The notes below the pieces were generated by a model. The model was not told the DNA's origin. It ran no database searches and was given only the letters and a program-made list of their open reading frames with translations. A stretch of 64,000 nucleotides of DNA from Actinoplanes philippinensis (GTDB lineage: Bacteria; Actinomycetota; Actinomycetes; Mycobacteriales; Micromonosporaceae): assembly GCF_900113015.1 (NCBI RefSeq), contig NZ_FONV01000002.1, positions 186,001 to 250,000 on the forward strand, given 5' to 3'. Made by a program: the position numbers and the translations under genes. This document shows, piece after piece, positions 26,425 to 33,156 of this stretch (within the stretch, counting starts at the first letter, position 1; each line of letters opens with the position of its first letter).

Positions 26425-26503
26425 GCCGCCGCGCGCCCGGCAGGGCGTCGCCCCTTTCCGACGGGGCCAGCTGGAAGCGCGGGTTCGAGTCCCGCCGGCG
26501 GCA
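26425..26503 (+). tRNA. tRNA-like sequence, anticodon not assignable
   Basis: A perfect T-arm (GCGGG-TTCGAGT-CCCGC, 26479-26495) is followed by CGGCGGC-A, which pairs fully with GCCGCCG at 26425-26431 as an acceptor stem. A D-arm-like hairpin (GCC...GGC with GG in the loop) fits at 26435-26446. The middle is irregular: a 5-bp stem CGTCG/CGACG (26446-26450/26459-26463) has an 8-base loop, and 15 bases remain for the variable arm, so no anticodon can be read safely. It may be a decayed tRNA gene or a divergent type II tRNA. CCA is not encoded. Confidence 0.45.
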
Positions 26504-26540
26504 CGCACCACATCCCTTCGAGCAAGGAGCACCACCGCGC

Positions 26541-27050
26541 ATGGACGCTGTGAACCTGTCCGGCACCTGGAGCAAGAAGACCAGGCCGAACAACGGCCTC
26601 ACCAAGGTCGCCGACCTGATCAACGACAACCGCACCACCCGCGTGCCGATCGTCGGCTGGGTCGAGTTCCACCAGTACACCGAGGTCGCCACCGGCAACA
26701 CCCTCACCGTGGCGCTGCCGGTCGTCGAGGCGGTCGTCGACGCGGAAGGCAACGACACCCACGGCTGGGGCAAGTCGGTGATCGAGATGATCGACGCCCT
26801 CCGCAAGGAGCGCGGGCTGGGCACGGCGGACGACGTGCCGCCGCAGTCGGGTGCGCAGCTGGAGGGCCAGCAGTCGTTCGACTTCGATGGCCCGGACGAC
26901 GGTGAGCCGCGCCGGGTCGGCGAGGTCCGGATCGGCCCGGACGGCGAGCACACGGTGCCGGAGGCCTCCGGCGAGGAACTGCTCGCCGAGGCCGAGGAAG
27001 CAAGGGCGGCCGGTGTGCCGGCGGCGGAGTTCTCCGGCGGCGACCAGTGA
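26541..27050 (+). CDS. Element protein of unknown function, 169 aa
   Basis: ATG start with AAGGAG upstream, the first gene after the tRNA-like sequence. The N-terminal 95 residues (L-S-G-T-W-S-K-K-T-R-P-N-N-G-L-T-K-V-A-D-L) form a basic, beta-containing domain. The rest is acidic (D-F-D-G-P-D-D-G-E; E-E-L-L-A-E-A-E-E-A), like phage single-strand DNA-binding proteins, which also pair a basic fold with an acidic tail. That similarity is only in layout; the function is unproven. Confidence 0.72.
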   Translation: MDAVNLSGTWSKKTRPNNGLTKVADLINDNRTTRVPIVGWVEFHQYTEVATGNTLTVALPVVEAVVDAEGNDTHGWGKSVIEMIDALRKERGLGTADDVPPQSGAQLEGQQSFDFDGPDDGEPRRVGEVRIGPDGEHTVPEASGEELLAEAEEARAAGVPAAEFSGGDQ

Positions 27051-27382
27051 TCGGCCTGGACGGCGCGCCCGACGCCGACATGAACATCCGCGCCGCCGCC
27101 CTGGAGCTGGCGGTCAACGCGTACGAGCCGGACGAGGTGATGGTCGCGACGCCGGGCGCGCGGGTGCTGCCGGCGGCCGACGAGATCGTCGAGACCGCCA
27201 AGGTGTTCGAGGCGTACCTCCGGGGCGCGGACAACGAGGAGCCGGATAGCGAGACGCCCGAGCACCCCACGATGTTCGGCCCTTTCGATGACCACCTGGG
27301 TAAGTGCCGGTCCTGCCGGAACCTGGCGGCGGTGCTCGGTATCCCGGTGCCGCCGTGGATGGGTGGTCGCTCCGGTGGCTGA
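27047..27382 (+). CDS. Small element protein, paralogue of the gene at 26120
   Basis: 111 residues, GTG start in a GTGA overlap. N-terminal part alike to the protein at 26120 (see there), with a longer linker, then a different cysteine motif C-R-S-C-R-N-L near residue 88. The two genes flank the tRNA-like sequence and the 169-aa protein, which suggests duplication inside the element. Confidence 0.7.
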   Translation: MIGLDGAPDADMNIRAAALELAVNAYEPDEVMVATPGARVLPAADEIVETAKVFEAYLRGADNEEPDSETPEHPTMFGPFDDHLGKCRSCRNLAAVLGIPVPPWMGGRSGG

Positions 27383-27626
27383 CCCGATCGAGCTGGAGCA
27401 GACCGACGTTCGGCTCGGTCTGCTCCGTGACGTGGCCGACGGCAAGGTGGCCGACGACGCCGACTTCACGCCGCGGCTGCACGTCGACGGTGAGGAGCCG
27501 GTCGACGTGCGGCAGGGCGTGTGGGAGATGGAGCGGGTGCGCTGGGTGGAGCAGCCGTTCACGTCTCGGGCGTGGCAGGTGACCGCTCGTGGGCGGTCCG
27601 TCCTCGAGGAGGCGGGCCGTGGCTGA
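27375..27626 (+). CDS. Small element protein
   Basis: 83 residues, GTG start eight bases inside the preceding gene. Helix V-R-L-G-L-L-R-D-V-A-D-G-K-V-A-D-D-A, then R-W-V-E-Q-P ... W-Q-V-T-A-R-G-R-S-V-L-E-E-A, which has the shape of a winged-helix C-terminal half. Function unknown. Confidence 0.6.
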   Translation: MADPIELEQTDVRLGLLRDVADGKVADDADFTPRLHVDGEEPVDVRQGVWEMERVRWVEQPFTSRAWQVTARGRSVLEEAGRG

Positions 27627-27954
27627 CGCCAAGCGGGCCTACGAGCCGCTCACGTGCCCGATGCCCGAGTGCGACGAGTACCTCAACCTCTCCTTCGAGC
27701 ACTACGTCGACCTCTACCAGGGCAGCCTCGACGATCGCCAGCCGCTGATGCCCACCGACGGCGACGTCGGGACGTGGAAGGTCGAATGCATCGTCGGCCA
27801 CGTCGTCCTCGTGCCCGGCGAGCCGGGATGCATCTGCGAGGACGACGACTGCACGTGTGACCGCGATCCGAGCGAGGAGGTTCGGACGTTCCGCGCTTCC
27901 GACGCCGATCGGCTGCGGGCGCTGCTCGACCGGATGGGCGGCCGGGATGCGTAG
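27619..27954 (+). CDS. Cysteine-containing small element protein
   Basis: 111 residues, GTG start overlapping the preceding gene by 8 bp. Cysteine pairs at the front (C-P-M-P-E-C) and the middle (C-I-C-E-D-D-D-C-T-C) are separated by a beta-rich stretch G-T-W-K-V-E-C-I-V-G-H-V-V-L-V-P-G. The overall acidic composition suggests a metal-binding or nucleic-acid-mimic protein, but neither is established. Confidence 0.65.
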   Translation: MADAKRAYEPLTCPMPECDEYLNLSFEHYVDLYQGSLDDRQPLMPTDGDVGTWKVECIVGHVVLVPGEPGCICEDDDCTCDRDPSEEVRTFRASDADRLRALLDRMGGRDA

Positions 27955-28201
27955 GCGTCTGCGGTTCGCGGTCGCCCGGCTGCTCGCCCGTATCCCCGGC
28001 GGCTGCCAGCAAACCGTCTGGCTGTGGGCCAACCGGCGCACCCGCCGCCCGTGGGCGCGCGTGCAGCCGGGATGCCGGGAGTTGGCGGTCCGGTACGGCT
28101 GGTGCCCGTGCGGCACGGTGACCGGTCCGGATCAGGTCGAGCTGGGTGCGGCCATGCGCCGTCACCCGGCCGGCCGGGCCCGAGGCGGTGAGAACCGGTG
28201 A
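27947..28201 (+). CDS. Basic small element protein
   Basis: 84 residues, strongly basic (M-R-R-R-L-R-F-A-V-A-R-L-L-A-R; N-R-R-T-R-R-P-W-A-R), with C-P-C-G near residue 58. The N-terminal amphipathic basic helix may bind nucleic acid or membrane. Unknown function; overlaps both neighbours. Confidence 0.6.
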   Translation: MRRRLRFAVARLLARIPGGCQQTVWLWANRRTRRPWARVQPGCRELAVRYGWCPCGTVTGPDQVELGAAMRRHPAGRARGGENR

Positions 28202-28572
28202 GCGACCGCATTCCGTTCGACCGCCTCGGCTACGACGACCAGGACGCCATCCGGTCGTGGCTGCGCGACCACCGCGTCAACCCGGACCGCGTCCCGATCG
28301 ACGCCGTCCCCGAGTTCGACCCGGCCGCCGGCGAGTGGCGGATCCCCGTCTACTGGCACGACCAGTCCGGCCACATGCGGCTCTGCGACGACAGCCACAC
28401 CGTGCGCACGCTCGTCGTCCGACGTCGGGAGTTGCGGCCGCTGCCGTGGCCCCGGGTCCGGCTCCACCTGCAGTGGGTTCCGGGCGAGTCGACGATCTCG
28501 ATCGGTGGCGTCGACCTGACTCCGTACGTCAGCGACGTGCAGTTCGGGCGAGGTGGTGATGGCCGTGGCTGA
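28198..28572 (+). CDS. Small element protein
   Basis: 124 residues, GTG start in a GTGA overlap. Contains F-D-P-A-A-G-E-W-R-I-P-V-Y-W-H-D and, at the C-terminus, L-H-L-Q-W-V-P-G-E-S-T-I-S-I-G-G-V-D-L-T-P-Y-V, a beta-rich fold. No family recognised. Confidence 0.65.
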   Translation: MSDRIPFDRLGYDDQDAIRSWLRDHRVNPDRVPIDAVPEFDPAAGEWRIPVYWHDQSGHMRLCDDSHTVRTLVVRRRELRPLPWPRVRLHLQWVPGESTISIGGVDLTPYVSDVQFGRGGDGRG

Positions 28573-28795
28573 GCACGAGAAGCCTGCGATCGCTGAGGCG
28601 TTCACCGTCCTCCGGAAGGCGTGCGACGAGCTGCTCGCCACCCTCGACCGCATCGCGGCGAAGGAACGGGCCGACGTCGTCTACATCCCGCCGGAGTACC
28701 CGCTGGAGATCGCCCTCAAGAAGGGCCGCGCCGGCGGGTTCGCCCGATCCGCCGAGATCGCCCACCAGCTGCTCGACGGCGAGGTCACCTCATGA
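28559..28795 (+). CDS. Small helical element protein
   Basis: 78 residues; ATG at 28559 is preferred over two immediately preceding GTG codons because AGGTGGTG stands just before it. Helical, with A-F-T-V-L-R-K-A-C-D-E-L-L-A-T-L-D-R-I-A-A-K-E and G-G-F-A-R-S-A-E-I-A-H-Q-L-L-D. Unknown function. Confidence 0.62.
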   Translation: MAVAEHEKPAIAEAFTVLRKACDELLATLDRIAAKERADVVYIPPEYPLEIALKKGRAGGFARSAEIAHQLLDGEVTS

Positions 28796-28875
28796 GCACC
28801 GGCGAGGTCCTGCTCCTGGTCATCGGCGCGATCTTCGTGGCCGCACTGCTCTCCGGGGGGTCGAACCGTGGGTGA
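28792..28875 (+). CDS. 27-residue single-pass membrane peptide
   Basis: Consists of one hydrophobic helix (V-L-L-L-V-I-G-A-I-F-V-A-A-L-L) with short polar ends. ATG in an ATGA overlap and GTG of the next gene overlaps its end, so it is an integral part of the train. Could be a small membrane modulator; function unknown. Confidence 0.55.
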   Translation: MSTGEVLLLVIGAIFVAALLSGGSNRG

Positions 28876-29131
28876 GAGCATCACGACCCGCCTCGACGAG
28901 CCGTACAACCAGCAGCCCGAAACCCGGGCCGCCGCCGTCCGCGTCCTCACCCGCACCGGCAACGCCGACCTCATCGAGATCCTTGGCCTCGACGACACAC
29001 CGCCACCGCCGGACCCGGTCCGCACCGGCATCAACATGGGCGGCGGCAGCCTCCGCTGCTCGAAGTGCAGGCAGCGGACCCGCGCCGACGGCATCTGCCG
29101 GCGCAAGACCCGGTGCGGGGAGTCGTCATGA
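28868..29131 (+). CDS. Small element protein with zinc-ribbon-like end
   Basis: 87 residues. Helical front (R-A-A-A-V-R-V-L-T-R-T-G-N-A-D-L-I-E-I-L-G-L-D), proline spacer, then C-S-K-C-R-Q-R-T-R-A-D-G-I-C ... R-C-G, a four-cysteine cluster. Starts with GTG inside the preceding gene. Confidence 0.62.
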   Translation: MGESITTRLDEPYNQQPETRAAAVRVLTRTGNADLIEILGLDDTPPPPDPVRTGINMGGGSLRCSKCRQRTRADGICRRKTRCGESS

Positions 29132-29391
29132 CCGGACCCGAGCCGGTCTGGGACATCGCCAACTGCCGCAGCTGCGACGCCGAGATCATCTGGGCGACCA
29201 GCAGCGGCGGCAAGGCGATGCCCGTCGACGCCGCGGTGTCGGAGGACGGCAACGTCGAGCTGTCGTTGCAGCCGGGCCTGTTCGTGGGCCCGGTCGCGAC
29301 GGTGATTACCGGGCCGACGCTGTTCCCGAAGCCGATGCGGAAGGCGCACTTCGCGACCTGCTCGGCCGCCGATAAGTGGAGGCGGAAGTGA
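29128..29391 (+). CDS. Small zinc-finger-like element protein
   Basis: 87 residues: C-R-S-C-D-A-E-I-I-W-A-T-S-S-G-G-K-A-M-P-V-D at the front and H-F-A-T-C-S-A-A-D at the end. In my recollection the pattern C-x2-C, W, K-x-M-P-V/I-D and H-F-x-T-C recurs in small actinomycete and phage zinc-binding proteins. Role unknown. ATGA overlap upstream. Confidence 0.7.
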   Translation: MTGPEPVWDIANCRSCDAEIIWATSSGGKAMPVDAAVSEDGNVELSLQPGLFVGPVATVITGPTLFPKPMRKAHFATCSAADKWRRK

Positions 29392-29819
29392 TCGCGCCGA
29401 TGACCGCGGCCGCCGCCGGCTGGGTGTACGCCGAGGTCCTCACGCCGGCCTACCGGCGGGCCGTCGGCGCCGAGGGCCGCGGCAAGGACGAGGACCAGCT
29501 CGGCACCGCTGCCGTCCGCGTCTGCCCGTGCCAGTGGGGCCCGTGCGGCCGATGCAAGGACCTCGGGAACCACGACCAGTGCACCACCAAGGTCGGCTTC
29601 GCCGGGCAGCCTCCGGTCTCCTCCTATGGCTGGGTGCACAACGCCTCTGGCGCGCTGGTCCTCCTGTGGTCGCAGGCGCTTGGCCGGCGCGTCCATGTCG
29701 AGGTGTGGCCGTCCGGCACGCCGTGTGCCTGGCGGTGCCCGTGCGACTGCCCGGCCGTCGATCCGGAGCAGGCCTTCGAGCAGCTGGACCTGTTCGCGCT
29801 GGCGGGAGGTGCCCGGTGA
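29388..29819 (+). CDS. Cysteine-rich element protein (DUF6248-like)
   Basis: 143 residues starting at GTG 29388 in a GTGA overlap, with GGAGG six bases upstream. Contains C-P-C-Q-W-G-P-C-G-R-C ... C-T-T-K-V-G-F and C-A-W-R-C-P-C-D-C-P near the end, eight or more cysteines in total. The composition suggests zinc binding. The resemblance to the actinomycete family DUF6248 is from memory and tentative. Confidence 0.65.
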   Translation: MIAPMTAAAAGWVYAEVLTPAYRRAVGAEGRGKDEDQLGTAAVRVCPCQWGPCGRCKDLGNHDQCTTKVGFAGQPPVSSYGWVHNASGALVLLWSQALGRRVHVEVWPSGTPCAWRCPCDCPAVDPEQAFEQLDLFALAGGAR

Positions 29820-30124
29820 TCCCGGTGACCGCCGAGATGGTGCGGGCCTACTGGGAGACGTATCCCGGCGAGCACGTCGGCACGCCCGACGACGTCCGCC
29901 AGGCCCTGGTCGCCGTGCTGGCCGTGGCCGAGCGCAACCTCCGGCCGGCGTCCGGCCCGGACCGGTGCTCCGCCTGCGGCCGGACCGCCCGGCACCTCAC
30001 CCCGGTCACCGAGCTGGTCGACGGCCAACCCACGGTCGTCCAGCGGCTCGGCCCGTCCTGCCACAGCCGCTACCTGCGCGCCGGGTCTGGCGGCCAGGTA
30101 CTCCCGATCGGAGGCACCTCGTGA
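29816..30124 (+). CDS. Small element protein with C-S-A-C-G knuckle
   Basis: 102 residues, GTG start in a GTGA overlap. N-terminal helices, then C-S-A-C-G-R-T-A-R-H-L and a late C-H-S-R-Y, giving a possible zinc site. Function unknown. Confidence 0.62.
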   Translation: MIPVTAEMVRAYWETYPGEHVGTPDDVRQALVAVLAVAERNLRPASGPDRCSACGRTARHLTPVTELVDGQPTVVQRLGPSCHSRYLRAGSGGQVLPIGGTS

Positions 30125-30375
30125 AGCCGTTCACCGGACCGCCCACCGAGGTCGACGGATGCGCGTACTCCGTCGACCTCGACCAGCCAGCATGCAATGA
30201 CACACCAGCCGTCCACATCGCCGCGCTCGACCGAGGCTGGGGACTCGTCGCCTTCTCCGCCTGCGCGGTGCACGCCGACATCGCACGAGCCGCCGCACCG
30301 CCGGTCAGCGAGCACCAGTACGGACCTCACTGTCGCGCGGGACTGTGCTGGGTGGATGCCGAGGTGACCCTGTGA
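30121..30375 (+). CDS. Small element protein
   Basis: 84 residues, GTG start in a GTGA overlap. Contains four cysteines and two H-x-x-x-A/H segments (C-A-Y-S-V-D-L-D-Q-P-A-C-N; A-C-A-V-H-A-D-I-A-R). Function unknown. Confidence 0.6.
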   Translation: MKPFTGPPTEVDGCAYSVDLDQPACNDTPAVHIAALDRGWGLVAFSACAVHADIARAAAPPVSEHQYGPHCRAGLCWVDAEVTL

Positions 30376-30602
30376 CCTTCGACTGCACCTGTGACCCGGC
30401 CGTCGTGTTCGATCCGCCCAACCGGACGCCTGTCGCCGTCGCCGACTGCACCGCCCACCTCGTGCGCCGGGCCGTCCAGCTGTGGATCCGGCGGGCCGAG
30501 CCGGAGACCACGTTCGGATGGCGGTGCGTGGAGCATCCCGGGCCAGCCGAATGCGCCGCCGCGACCACCTGCCGGATGCGCCCGATCGGAGGCGACCAGT
30601 GA
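30372..30602 (+). CDS. Small element protein
   Basis: 76 residues, GTG in a GTGA overlap. Five cysteines (C-T-C-D at the front; W-R-C-V-E-H, C-A-A-A-T-T-C at the end). Function unknown. Confidence 0.6.
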   Translation: MTFDCTCDPAVVFDPPNRTPVAVADCTAHLVRRAVQLWIRRAEPETTFGWRCVEHPGPAECAAATTCRMRPIGGDQ

Positions 30603-30856
30603 GCGACGTCGACGACTTCGAGGACTGGAAATACGACGACCTCTACGACGACTTCAACGAGCCAGACGAGCCGGAATGCTGGCACCCCCGAAAGCAGCGG
30701 TGCACGTGGTGCGGGCCCCGGCCCGGCCGGACACACCGCCGCGACGCCCGCCGCTGGCAGCAGCACCGCCGCCAGTGGCGCAAGCTCCGGCGCCACGCCC
30801 GCGACCGGTTCTGGCGAGCCCGGAACCCGGCCGTCTTCGACGAGGCGCCGTTCTGA
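30599..30856 (+). CDS. Small element protein, acidic front and basic tail
   Basis: 85 residues, GTG in a GTGA overlap. The first 30 residues are very acidic and Tyr/Trp-rich (D-V-D-D-F-E-D-W-K-Y-D-D-L-Y-D-D-F), followed by C-W-H-P-R-K-Q-R-C-T-W-C and an Arg-rich helix (R-R-Q-W-R-K-L-R-R-H-A-R-D-R). Function unknown. Confidence 0.6.
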   Translation: MSDVDDFEDWKYDDLYDDFNEPDEPECWHPRKQRCTWCGPRPGRTHRRDARRWQQHRRQWRKLRRHARDRFWRARNPAVFDEAPF

Positions 30857-31620
30857 TGCCCCCACGTCAGCGTGTCTACGACCGGGCCGTCCTCATCGGC
30901 TACGACGCCGTCAGCGGCATCGAATGGGACCGCTGCCTCCGCAACGGCCTCTCCGTCGGCATCTGCCCCCGCTGCCAGCACCCCCTCAAGCCCGGCCAGC
31001 CCGAAGAGATCGGCCGGACCGTTTGGTACCCGGCCACCTGCCGCTCGACCAGCTGCACCTACGAGACCACCGCCCACGGCCCCCGGCAGCATCTACAACA
31101 CGGGGAGGTGGGCGCTGTGACGCTCGTCTTCGCTGGCGACAACACCAACGCCGCCGACGTCAACGCGATCGGTGTGGTCGCCCGCGCCGTACGGACGACC
31201 GCGAAATCCGGCATCACCAGCGAGGCCGGCTATCTGCGGCTGGACGACATCCCGGTGCTGGGCGGCTACGTCTACCGGATCATCACCTCGTGCCTGACGC
31301 TCGACTCGACGGTCGACGGTGAGGTCGGTGCGGCGCGGATCCGGGTGGCGCAGAACGCGGCCCCGGGAACGCCGGCCACCACGGCGAGCACGCAGATCGG
31401 GATGATGCGCGACTACCAGGACGCGAACGCGCAGGCCGCGCTCACCCCGCTGGTGACCGATTATTTCGCGCCGTCCAACGGCTACCTCTCGGTGCTACTG
31501 ACCGGCCAGCGGGTGACCGCGCTCGGCACCTTCCAGATCTTCGCGAGCGCCACTGAGCCGTGCCACCTGATCGTCGAGTGCACGGGCAAGGACCCCGGTG
31601 ACACCGGGGTTTCGTTGTAG
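30856..31620 (+). CDS. Two-part phage-like protein: zinc-ribbon front, virion-like C-terminal domain
   Basis: 254 residues as one frame. Residues 1-85 hold C-P-R-C-Q-H-P-L and C-R-S-T-S-C, similar in style to the small zinc proteins upstream. Residues 88-254 (V-T-L-V-F-A-G-D-N-T-N-A-A-D-V-N-A-I-G to the end) look like a beta-rich minor structural protein. An inner GTG at 31117 has GGGGAGG eight bases upstream, so the second domain is probably also, or only, made separately. There is no stop between the parts. The only possible virion component seen in the element. Confidence 0.6.
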   Translation: MPPRQRVYDRAVLIGYDAVSGIEWDRCLRNGLSVGICPRCQHPLKPGQPEEIGRTVWYPATCRSTSCTYETTAHGPRQHLQHGEVGAVTLVFAGDNTNAADVNAIGVVARAVRTTAKSGITSEAGYLRLDDIPVLGGYVYRIITSCLTLDSTVDGEVGAARIRVAQNAAPGTPATTASTQIGMMRDYQDANAQAALTPLVTDYFAPSNGYLSVLLTGQRVTALGTFQIFASATEPCHLIVECTGKDPGDTGVSL

Positions 31621-31634
31621 GAGGGGAGGCTGGG

Positions 31635-32468
31635 ATGGCCAGCTGGATTCTGGTGCCGTGTCTCGACTGCCTACGCGACGAGCTGAACCTCATCGCGCCG
31701 AACCGCGACAAGACCACGGACGGCACGATCGGCGACGCTGCCCACCAGCAGCACGTCTCGGACCACAACGACGACGAGGTCGGCAAGGTCCCGATCCGCG
31801 ACGCCGACTCCAAGCACGAGGTCCACGCCGTGGACCTGGACGCGGATCTGCGGACCCCGGGTCTGACCATGGAGATGGTCGTCCAGCACATCGTCGCCCG
31901 CTGCCGGTCGGGCGCGGAGAAGCGGCTGCGGTACGTGATCTACAACCGGCGGATCTGGGAAGCGTCGAACGGCTGGAAGCAGCGCGACTACGACGGCGAC
32001 TCGCCGCACACCGAACACGCGCACTTCAGCGCGTCGTACGAAACCGCACACGAGGCGTCGACGGCGTCGTGGGGCCTGGACGAACTCAAGGGGGAAGACG
32101 ACATGCTGGTGCGCAAGGGTGACAGCGGCGAAGAGGTCAAGTTCTGGCAGTTCGTCCTCGGTGACCTGGGCTATGGCCCGGTCCTCGGGACGGTGGACGG
32201 CGACTACGGCCCGAAGATGGAGGCGGCCGTCAACGCCCACCGCAAGGCACTGGGCCAGAACAGCATTAGCTACATCTCCGGCTACCACGGGTTCGCGATG
32301 CTGCGGGAGATGATGAACCGCCGCGCCGGCAAGGCCGGTCCGGCGGGGCCGGCCGGAGCGCCCGGCCCGCAGGGTTCGCCGGGCCCGAAGGGCGACCCGG
32401 GTCCGGCCGGTGAGCTGACCGGCACGCTGACCGTGACCGGCGGCCAGCTCACGGTCGAAGCCCAGTGA
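31635..32468 (+). CDS. Endolysin: M15-like peptidase, peptidoglycan-binding domain, collagen-like tail
   Basis: 277 residues. Residues about 1-145 carry a VanY/M15-like zinc peptidase pattern: V-S-D-H-N, H-E-V-H-A-V-D-L-D and the late H-T-E-H-A-H-F. A peptidoglycan-binding type 1 domain follows (G-D-S-G-E-E-V-K-F-W-Q-F-V-L-G-D-L-G-Y to V-D-G-D-Y-G). Then comes a collagen-like run of about nine G-x-y triplets (G-P-A-G-P-A-G-A-P-G-P-Q-G ...) and a short beta-like end. No signal peptide, so it would need a holin. Good ribosome site (GAGGGGAGG). It cuts host cell wall at lysis. Confidence 0.82.
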   Translation: MASWILVPCLDCLRDELNLIAPNRDKTTDGTIGDAAHQQHVSDHNDDEVGKVPIRDADSKHEVHAVDLDADLRTPGLTMEMVVQHIVARCRSGAEKRLRYVIYNRRIWEASNGWKQRDYDGDSPHTEHAHFSASYETAHEASTASWGLDELKGEDDMLVRKGDSGEEVKFWQFVLGDLGYGPVLGTVDGDYGPKMEAAVNAHRKALGQNSISYISGYHGFAMLREMMNRRAGKAGPAGPAGAPGPQGSPGPKGDPGPAGELTGTLTVTGGQLTVEAQ

Positions 32469-32809
32469 CCGGCGACGCCTACGAGCCGACCCTCGGCGAG
32501 GTCGCCCGGTCCGTAAACCGGGTCGAGAGGGAGATGCAAGCCGGGTTCGCCGCGATCCGCCGCGAGATCGCCGGCCTCAGCTTCGTGCCGGCGCCGGTGT
32601 ACGCCGCGGACATGCTGGCGTACCGCGACCGCGTCCAGCGCCTCGAAGACGACCTCGAAGAGGAACGCAAGGAGCGCCGGGAGACCGAGAAGACGGCGCA
32701 GCAGCGGTCCTGGCAGGCCACATGGTCCGTGAAACTGGCAGCGATCGGCATGCCCATCACCCTGATCACCTCGGTGGTCGGTGCCCTGATCGTGTCGGGG
32801 CTGAAGTAG
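32465..32809 (+). CDS. Holin-like membrane protein with coiled coil
   Basis: 114 residues, overlapping the endolysin gene end. A long charged coiled coil (R-V-Q-R-L-E-D-D-L-E-E-E-R-K-E-R-R-E-T-E) is followed by one C-terminal membrane helix (I-G-M-P-I-T-L-I-T-S-V-V-G-A-L-I-V). This layout occurs in phage XhlA/hemolysin-like lysis accessory proteins and in actinophage proteins placed after lysins. Probable lysis partner; could also be a spanin-like or membrane-tether protein. Confidence 0.65.
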   Translation: MTGDAYEPTLGEVARSVNRVEREMQAGFAAIRREIAGLSFVPAPVYAADMLAYRDRVQRLEDDLEEERKERRETEKTAQQRSWQATWSVKLAAIGMPITLITSVVGALIVSGLK

Positions 32810-32813
32810 CCCG

Positions 32814-33128
32814 TCAGATCGGCCAGGGCCGGGACAGCCGCCACGCCCGCTGCCGGTCCGCCACCTCGGCGTCGGCGCCGGCCGCCCGGTAGAGGTCGGC
32901 CATCGGCTGCAGGTGGTCCCAGCCGCCGCGCTCGATCGCGGCCAGCACGTTGCCGAGGGCGATCCCGTAGACCACCGGGTCGGTGGCGATCGCGTGGAGC
33001 TCGGCGACGGCGTGCTCGTCGACGGGCCGGCCGAGCCCGGACAGCAGCCGCTCGGCGTGGCCGGTGACGGCCGCGACCGCCATCCGCTGCTCGCGGGACA
33101 ACTCGGCCCCGAACGGCGTTCTCTTCAT
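32814..33128 (-). CDS. Small protein of unknown function
   Basis: 104 residues on the opposite strand, between the lysis pair and the NlpC/P60 gene. Helical: L-S-R-E-Q-R-M-A-V-A-A-V-T-G-H-A-E-R-L-L and T-D-P-V-V-Y-G-I-A-L-G-N-V-L-A-A-I-E-R-G-G-W. The start ATG has GGAG and GAGGAG upstream. The frame on the opposite strand through here is also open but lacks protein character. Confidence 0.6.
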   Translation of the reverse strand: MKRTPFGAELSREQRMAVAAVTGHAERLLSGLGRPVDEHAVAELHAIATDPVVYGIALGNVLAAIERGGWDHLQPMADLYRAAGADAEVADRQRAWRLSRPWPI

Positions 33129-33138
33129 CCTGCTCCAC

Positions 33139-33150
33139 CTCCTCGAGGAG
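33139..33150. promoter_or_regulatory. Palindrome serving as ribosome site on both strands
   Basis: CTCCTCGAGGAG is a perfect 12-bp palindrome between two divergent starts (33128 leftwards, 33157 rightwards). Its right half reads GAGGAG six bases before the rightward ATG; its left half reads GAGGAG on the other strand ten bases before the leftward ATG. Confidence 0.55.
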
Positions 33151-33156
33151 TCCATC

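Noticed and set aside
32983..33156. Upstream extension of the NlpC/P60-like gene
   Set aside because: The frame is open further upstream, but the ATG at 33157 has the only good ribosome site, and the extension is the shadow of the leftward 104-aa gene.
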